Assembly: GCA_029940115.1 (NCBI GenBank)
Contig: JAOZRQ010000233.1
Location: 1 to 10,004 of the forward strand
From: Desulfobacterales bacterium
Lineage (GTDB): Bacteria; Desulfobacterota; Desulfobacteria; Desulfobacterales; 4be13
Direction of reading: 5' to 3'
DNA: 10,004 nt
Program-made: the position numbers and the translations under genes
Notes under the pieces: generated by a model
The model's database searches: none
What the model saw: the letters and a program-made list of their open reading frames with translations, nothing else
What the model was told of the DNA's origin: nothing
Shown here: positions 6,645-10,004 of the stretch, in pieces
Numbering within the stretch: the first letter of the stretch is position 1
Layout of the letters: each line of letters starts with the position of its first letter

Positions 6645-7277
6645 CACGGTGTAAAATGTGACATCCGGCAGTTTGACACAGGTGAGCATATGTCCGTACA
6701 CCGCGCCGGTGTCAATCCCGATTTTGTTGGGCATGATCAGCGGCTCAAGAAACGGCGTGTGACCGAATATCACCCGCTTCCCGAAATTGCAATCAGACCA
6801 TATGAAGTCGCTGCGTATCCAGAGCAGATCATCCGGCGTCTGCATCTCAAGCGGGATGTCCGCTCTGAGTCCGGCATGCACAAAGATGTAATCTTTGGTT
6901 TCATGAAAGAGCAACAGGGATCCAAAGAACGCAAGATGTTCCTCCGGAATCGGGGGCCATCCAAACGCGCTCTGTTTCAGATAGCTCTCCAGCGTCTCCC
7001 CTCCGCCGTTCATCAGATAAGTGTGTTTGTCAGGAGTGGTGAGATATCTTTCAAGCATGTCCTCATGATTGCCCTTCAAGAATATGATGTTCGAGGAATG
7101 TCGCTTCTTCAGGTCAATCAGATGTTCCACCACTTCAAAGGAATGATGCCCCCGATCAATATAATCGCCCATGAAAATGAGGGTGTCACGGCTGAAGTCA
7201 ATATCAATCTTGTTGATAAGCGCTTCCAGCTTGTCCATGCACCCGTGTATGTCACCGATGGCAAAAATTTTTCCCAT
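6627..7277 (-). CDS. Serine/threonine-type metallophosphatase (bis-tetraphosphatase-like)
   Basis: Predicted cytosolic two-metal phosphatase of 216 aa. All phosphoprotein-phosphatase motifs are present: GDIHG at residues 8-12, GDYIDRG at 37-43, GNHE at 69-72, HAG at 134-136 and GHTPF at 172-176. Size and motif spacing fit small bacterial PrpE/ApaH-type enzymes that act on phosphoproteins or dinucleoside polyphosphates; which substrate applies is unknown. The ATG at 7277 is chosen because GDIHG normally lies within the first ten residues. No good Shine-Dalgarno precedes it. An in-frame GTG at 7406, overlapping the radical SAM stop codon, would add 43 residues translated from a palindromic element and is less likely. 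The C-terminus (EKEG-stop) is supplied by the heptamer array. Confidence 0.93.
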   Translation of the reverse strand: MGKIFAIGDIHGCMDKLEALINKIDIDFSRDTLIFMGDYIDRGHHSFEVVEHLIDLKKRHSSNIIFLKGNHEDMLERYLTTPDKHTYLMNGGGETLESYLKQSAFGWPPIPEEHLAFFGSLLLFHETKDYIFVHAGLRADIPLEMQTPDDLLWIRSDFIWSDCNFGKRVIFGHTPFLEPLIMPNKIGIDTGAVYGHMLTCVKLPDVTFYTVPEKEG

Positions 7278-7321
7278 TATTCTGACAATGGAGGAACTTC
7301 CCCATTTCCCTTGGTTCTGCC

Positions 7322-7384
7322 AAAGAAACCCGGCTTTTTCCAAAGGGCCGATTCCCCAACTACAGGAAAAAGCCGGGTTTCTTT
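7322..7384. repeat. Palindromic element, intergenic complete copy
   Basis: Perfect 19-bp inverted repeat (AAAGAAACCCGGCTTTTTC at 7322-7340 against 7366-7384) with the GGGCCGATTCC core, as in the copy inside the kinase gene. It lies upstream of the phosphatase start. As a hairpin with T-rich flanks it could also act as a weak terminator on either strand. Confidence 0.9.
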
Positions 7385-7386
7385 TT

Positions 7387-7403
7387 GAAAAAGCTTGGTT
7401 TCT
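7387..7403. repeat. Diverged half-copy of the palindromic element arm
   Basis: GAAAAAGCTTGGTTTCT differs from the arm GAAAAAGCCGGGTTTCT at two positions and follows the complete copy by two bases. Its end overlaps the TGA of the radical SAM gene (7403-7405 on the + strand). It suggests an older or decayed arm, or a target-site-like remnant. Confidence 0.6.
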
Positions 7404-8335
7404 CACATCATAAAGACAAACCGGGGTCGCTGGTCAAGCCGCGTGATCCCCTCCTCTGTTGCCTCCTGCAACGCGACTTGAAACTCTTCGGATGACGGAT
7501 GGCCAGCCAGTGCGCTGATCTCAGCGGCTCTGCCGCAGGGTCTGTACTGGGGCATGATGTTCACATAACTGTCCGGTGAAAGTTGCTGGGCAATGAAGCG
7601 CATGACGTCCCGGGTTCCCGCGAGCCCGTGGGGCAGTACGAGATGCCGGATCAACAGTCCCCGCGTGGCGATGCCCGACGCGTCCGTGATCAGGTCCCCG
7701 ACTTGGCGGTGCATTTCAACAAGGGCTTGACGGGCGACCTCCGGATAATCTGGGGCGTCACACGCGGTTTTGGCGATCTCCGGGTTCCAAAATTTGAAAT
7801 CCGGCATATAGATGTCAATCACCCCTTCAAGCAGTCTCAAGGTTTCCACGCGGTCATAAGCCCCGGTGTTATACACCAAGGGCAGGGAAAGCCCGCGGTC
7901 TGTCGCGATCTCAAGGGCAGCCAACATCTGAGGGACAACATGGGAAGGGGAGACAAAATTGATGTTGTGACAGCCGGATCGTTGCAGGGAGAGCATGATT
8001 TCGGCCAGTTGGTCATTGGAGACCGCTTGGCCGCACCCTCCATGGCTGATGTCATAATTCTGGCAAAAGATGCAGAGCAGATTGCAGTGGGTAAAAAAAA
8101 TCGTCCCAGAACCGCTGCTCCCCGACAACGGGGTCTCCTCCCCGAAATGCGGGTTGTAGCTTGACACCCAAGCGTCCTTGCCTGTCCTGCATACGCCCGT
8201 CTCTCCTGACAAGCGATCCGCGCCACATTTCCGGGGGCAAAGCTCACACGCTTCCAGCATCTCATAAGCCCCGAGAATCTTCTTCTTCAACAGACCTTTT
8301 CTAAAAGTCTCCACATAGACAGCTTCATCCTTCAT
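7403..8335 (-). CDS. Radical SAM protein, PflX-like (pyruvate formate-lyase-activating-enzyme-related)
   Basis: Predicted 310-aa radical SAM iron-sulfur protein that would cleave S-adenosylmethionine to start radical chemistry. The core motif CNLLCIFC (CxxxCxxC) gives C84, C88 and C91. An N-terminal cysteine cluster ELCPRKCGADR...GVC (C30, C33, C37, C49) is typical of the PflX/COG1313 group, whose real substrate is not established; the PFL-activase label is by similarity only. No pyruvate formate-lyase gene is present here. The ATG at 8335 is the first possible start, since an in-frame stop lies two codons upstream. Its first four codons (MKDE) come from the heptamer array, with GAGGG directly abutting the ATG, an unusually short spacing. 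Downstream ATGs would remove conserved N-terminal sequence. Confidence 0.92.
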   Translation of the reverse strand: MKDEAVYVETFRKGLLKKKILGAYEMLEACELCPRKCGADRLSGETGVCRTGKDAWVSSYNPHFGEETPLSGSSGSGTIFFTHCNLLCIFCQNYDISHGGCGQAVSNDQLAEIMLSLQRSGCHNINFVSPSHVVPQMLAALEIATDRGLSLPLVYNTGAYDRVETLRLLEGVIDIYMPDFKFWNPEIAKTACDAPDYPEVARQALVEMHRQVGDLITDASGIATRGLLIRHLVLPHGLAGTRDVMRFIAQQLSPDSYVNIMPQYRPCGRAAEISALAGHPSSEEFQVALQEATEEGITRLDQRPRFVFMM

Positions 8336-8652
8336 CCCTCATCCCTCATCATTTCATCCTTCACCCTTCACCTTCACCCTTCATCCTTCACCCTTCACCT
8401 TCACCCTTCACCCTTCACCCTTCATCCTTCACCCTTCACATTTCATCCTTCATCCTTCATCCTTTCATCCTTCATCCTTCATCCTTCACATTTCATTTCA
8501 TCCTTCACATTTCATCCTTCACATTTCATCCTTCAGACTTCATCCTTCATCCTTCATCCTTCATATTTCATCCTTCAGACTTCATCCTTCAGACTTCATC
8601 CCTCATCATTCAGATTTCATCCTTCATCCTTCATCCCCTCATCCCTCATCCT
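8324..8652. repeat. Heptamer tandem array (TTCATCC family), second large copy
   Basis: About 46 units of TTCATCC, TTCACCC, TTCACAT, TTCATAT, TTCAGAC and CTCATCC type on the + strand, with a few 5-, 6- or 8-bp units that shift the phase. It fills the entire spacer between the Fur-FeoA and radical SAM genes. On the - strand it starts inside the last codons of the first gene (MRDEGMKDEG-stop) and ends inside the first codons of the second (MKDE). Confidence 0.95.
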
Positions 8653-9315
8653 TGTCAGTATCTTCTGCGCCAGCCCCCGCCCCAAGGCATACCGCTGATA
8701 ATCTGCGGAGATCACCACCTGCCCCGAGTGCATGTTGGTGATCACTTCTATTTCATCCCCGATTCGCAAGCCCATGCTCATCAGACGCATCTGGGAGGTT
8801 GAGCCGCCGACAAATTCCCTGATGGTCAGACGCTCACCCGGTCGGGCCATGACCAGCGGAATCAGACGATCCCGCGCGGTGAGGCACTCGGAACATATCC
8901 CGTATATCTCCATCTTGTGCTGTAGGATATGGAATCCATGCGCGGTTGCGATCTGCACTTGGATCGCCTCAAGCGGATCATTCCTGAATTCTGTTATTTT
9001 GCCGCATTTGGTGCATACGATGTGATCATGGTGCTGTCCCAGATGCCGGTGCTCGTAACGGACTTCCCCGTTGTCAAAGCGGTTTGCCTCGGCAAAACCG
9101 AATCGGCACATCAGTTTCAGGGTGTCCCTCACGAAAGCGGGATCATACGAACACCCGTCCTTATGAAGCAGGAGAATCAGTTCCCTGTCTGTGACATGGC
9201 GCTCCGTTTGCAGAAACACCTCAAGAACCTTGAACCTGTCTTCGAAATTGTCAATCTGCGCCTGTTTGAAAAGCTGCTTGAACTGTCTCTTTTCCTGATG
9301 GTGCAGTGGTTTCAT
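8617..9315 (-). CDS. Fur-family metalloregulator fused to a C-terminal FeoA domain
   Basis: Predicted 232-aa cytoplasmic metal-responsive repressor. Residues about 1-90 form a winged-helix DNA-binding domain (RFKVLEVFLQTERHVTDREL). The Fur dimerisation/metal region follows, with HHDH at 95-98, CTKC at 101-104 and CSEC at 141-144. These provide the metal-sensing histidines and two CxxC structural zinc pairs. Residues about 154-222 read as a FeoA SH3-like domain (GERLTIREFVGGS...LMSMGLRIGDEIEVI). No FeoB gene lies in the window. Fur proteins usually end after the second CxxC, at about 140-150 residues, so this is a fusion. The ATG at 9315 has AGGA 7 nt upstream. The open frame extends to 9669, but that part translates palindromic repeats. 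The last ten residues (MRDEGMKDEG region) are encoded by the heptamer array. Confidence 0.93.
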   Translation of the reverse strand: MKPLHHQEKRQFKQLFKQAQIDNFEDRFKVLEVFLQTERHVTDRELILLLHKDGCSYDPAFVRDTLKLMCRFGFAEANRFDNGEVRYEHRHLGQHHDHIVCTKCGKITEFRNDPLEAIQVQIATAHGFHILQHKMEIYGICSECLTARDRLIPLVMARPGERLTIREFVGGSTSQMRLMSMGLRIGDEIEVITNMHSGQVVISADYQRYALGRGLAQKILTRMRDEGMKDEG

Positions 9316-9352
9316 CGCGAAATCCTGAGTTCTGGGTCCTGGCACATGACTT

Positions 9353-9431
9353 GTCCCGGAGGGACTTGTGAGAATAGCCCGGCAATTCATTGCCGGGTCG
9401 GCATGCACAATTTGTCCAGTCCCGCAGGGAC
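9353..9431. repeat. Cluster of short palindromes (GTCCC-GGGAC and CCCGGCAAT-ATTGCCGGG)
   Basis: GTCCCGGAGGGAC at 9353-9365 and GTCCCGCAGGGAC at 9419-9431 flank the hairpin CCCGGCAATTCATTGCCGGG at 9378-9397. The cluster lies just upstream of the Fur-FeoA start on the - strand. Motifs of this shape are commonly interspersed in bacterial genomes as REP-like elements; a match to a named family was not made here. Confidence 0.75.
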
Positions 9432-9439
9432 GACTGAGT

Positions 9440-9573
9440 AACTGTGACCAAATAACATCCTCTGTATGCTCGGCTCGGATTGCCAAATCCGAGCCGCCTG
9501 CCGGATTTGTCAAAAAATGTCGGGGACAGGTTCCGGCAGGAGCGGGGAACGGGGAAGTTGTTCGGTCACAGTT
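9440..9573. repeat. Nested inverted-repeat element, MITE-like
   Basis: Outer arms AACTGTGACC (9440-9449) and GGTCACAGTT (9564-9573) enclose two further hairpins: CGGCTCGGAT/ATCCGAGCCG at 9471-9496 and CCTGCCGGA/TCCGGCAGG at 9497-9540. No open frame of substance lies inside. The structure suggests a non-autonomous mobile element or structured RNA between the fmdB-like and fur-like genes. The remaining bases of 9316-9643 show nothing recognisable. Confidence 0.65.
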
Positions 9574-9643
9574 CCTGAGTATCCATCCCAAAATGAGTTT
9601 CCAGACTGTTTCGGGACTCCCCAACTTGTAAATACGCCCTTCA

Positions 9644-9880
9644 TCAACTTGCGGGGCCCGGAACTTCATAGGTGGTACATGAACCGCTCGGGCAGGTCCT
9701 TGTCTGGGACTTCATCCCTCCCCCGGCGGCCCCCATGGCATAGTGGGTGGCACTCATGACACGCTCAAGTTCCTCAGAGTTGCATTTGGGACAGATGAGT
9801 TCCACTTTGTCCTTGTCATTCATGAGGAGCAACTCGAAAACCTCCTGACATGTTGAGCATTTGAATTCAAATATTGGCAT
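9644..9880 (-). CDS. FmdB-family zinc-ribbon protein
   Basis: Small protein of 78 aa. It opens with the classic FmdB start MPIFEFKCSTC and has a four-cysteine zinc ribbon: C8/C11 and C30/C33 (CPKC). A glycine-rich tail with CPSGSC (C63, C68) follows. The family was named from formamidase operons, where a regulatory role was proposed; the function of most members is unknown. The ATG at 9880 matches the family start, and AAGGA lies about 11 nt upstream, slightly far. The longer open frame to 9961 would translate a repeat array. It is first in the minus-strand run and about 330 bp from the Fur-FeoA gene, so it may be a separate unit. Confidence 0.92.
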   Translation of the reverse strand: MPIFEFKCSTCQEVFELLLMNDKDKVELICPKCNSEELERVMSATHYAMGAAGGGMKSQTRTCPSGSCTTYEVPGPAS

Positions 9881-9897
9881 AGATTCAAGATTCCTTA

Positions 9898-10004
9898 GTG
9901 ATGCGTGAAACGTGAAGCGTGATGCGTGAAACGTGATGCGTGAAGCGTGGTCACGCCTCACGAGTCACGCCTCACGAGTCACGCCTCACGGGTCACGCCT
10001 CACG
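9898..10004. repeat. Heptamer array of GTGANNC units with an internal inversion
   Basis: Seven + strand units (GTGATGC, GTGAAAC, GTGAAGC in mixed order) at 9898-9946 meet a GTGGT junction. Units of the opposite strand then follow (CACGCCT alternating with CACGAGT or CACGGGT) from 9952 to the window end. Read on the - strand the second half is also GTGANNC (GTGAGGC, GTGACTC). The array runs off the window. It lies upstream of the FmdB-like gene. Confidence 0.92.

Noticed and set aside
6181..6661. Plus-strand open frames encoding FILHPS-type peptides
   Set aside because: They only read the heptamer array, which has no stops on that strand, and they overlap the SH3b gene antisense.
9316..9669. 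118-residue N-terminal extension of the Fur-FeoA protein
   Set aside because: It translates several palindromes, and Fur homology starts at the ATG at 9315, which has a Shine-Dalgarno.

Overview
The window looks like a chromosomal segment of a Gram-negative sulfate-reducer-type bacterium (Desulfobacterota, perhaps Desulfobacterales). This is inferred from gene content: an NtrB/NtrC-like two-component pair, a PflX-type radical SAM protein, an FmdB zinc ribbon and a Fur-FeoA fusion. It also fits the unusually dense intergenic repeats. No rRNA, tRNA, transposase, phage gene or CRISPR array is visible, and the lineage call is moderate at best.

Layout. Positions 1-326 are non-coding and carry two palindromic repeats. 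On the + strand follow a membrane sensor histidine kinase (327-1808) and its sigma-54-dependent response regulator (2150-3523). They are separated by a recent tandem duplication of the kinase 3' end plus its downstream palindrome. Positions 3524-4061 are a convergent non-coding spacer with direct repeats, an AT-rich stretch and a bidirectional terminator. Everything after that is on the - strand and reads right to left: FmdB zinc ribbon (9880-9644), Fur-FeoA regulator (9315-8617), PflX-like radical SAM protein (8335-7403), Ser/Thr-type metallophosphatase (7277-6627), secreted two-SH3b protein (6333-5902), PfkB/adenosine-kinase-like sugar kinase (5832-4813) and a membrane-anchored TPR protein (4751-4062). 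This may be one operon or several short ones. The spacers of about 280-330 bp between some genes are filled with repeats rather than genes.

The genes look like ordinary housekeeping and regulatory functions. The unusual part is the repeat landscape. A palindromic element with 19-20 bp perfect arms occurs between genes and is also inserted in frame inside the histidine kinase ATPase domain. Three arrays of 7-bp repeats fill intergenic spaces on the - strand, and their units supply start codons, stop codons and Shine-Dalgarno-like sequence for the flanking genes. A fourth heptamer array of different sequence but the same period and a similar NTGA core ends the window. Other palindromes flank the kinase, precede the sugar kinase and fill the spacer between fmdB-like and fur-like genes. 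At least one of them has been read into a protein C-terminus.

I see no defence, secretion or biosynthetic system in the window. The candidates for something undescribed are the coding-sequence palindrome, the heptamer arrays at gene boundaries and the Fur-FeoA architecture.
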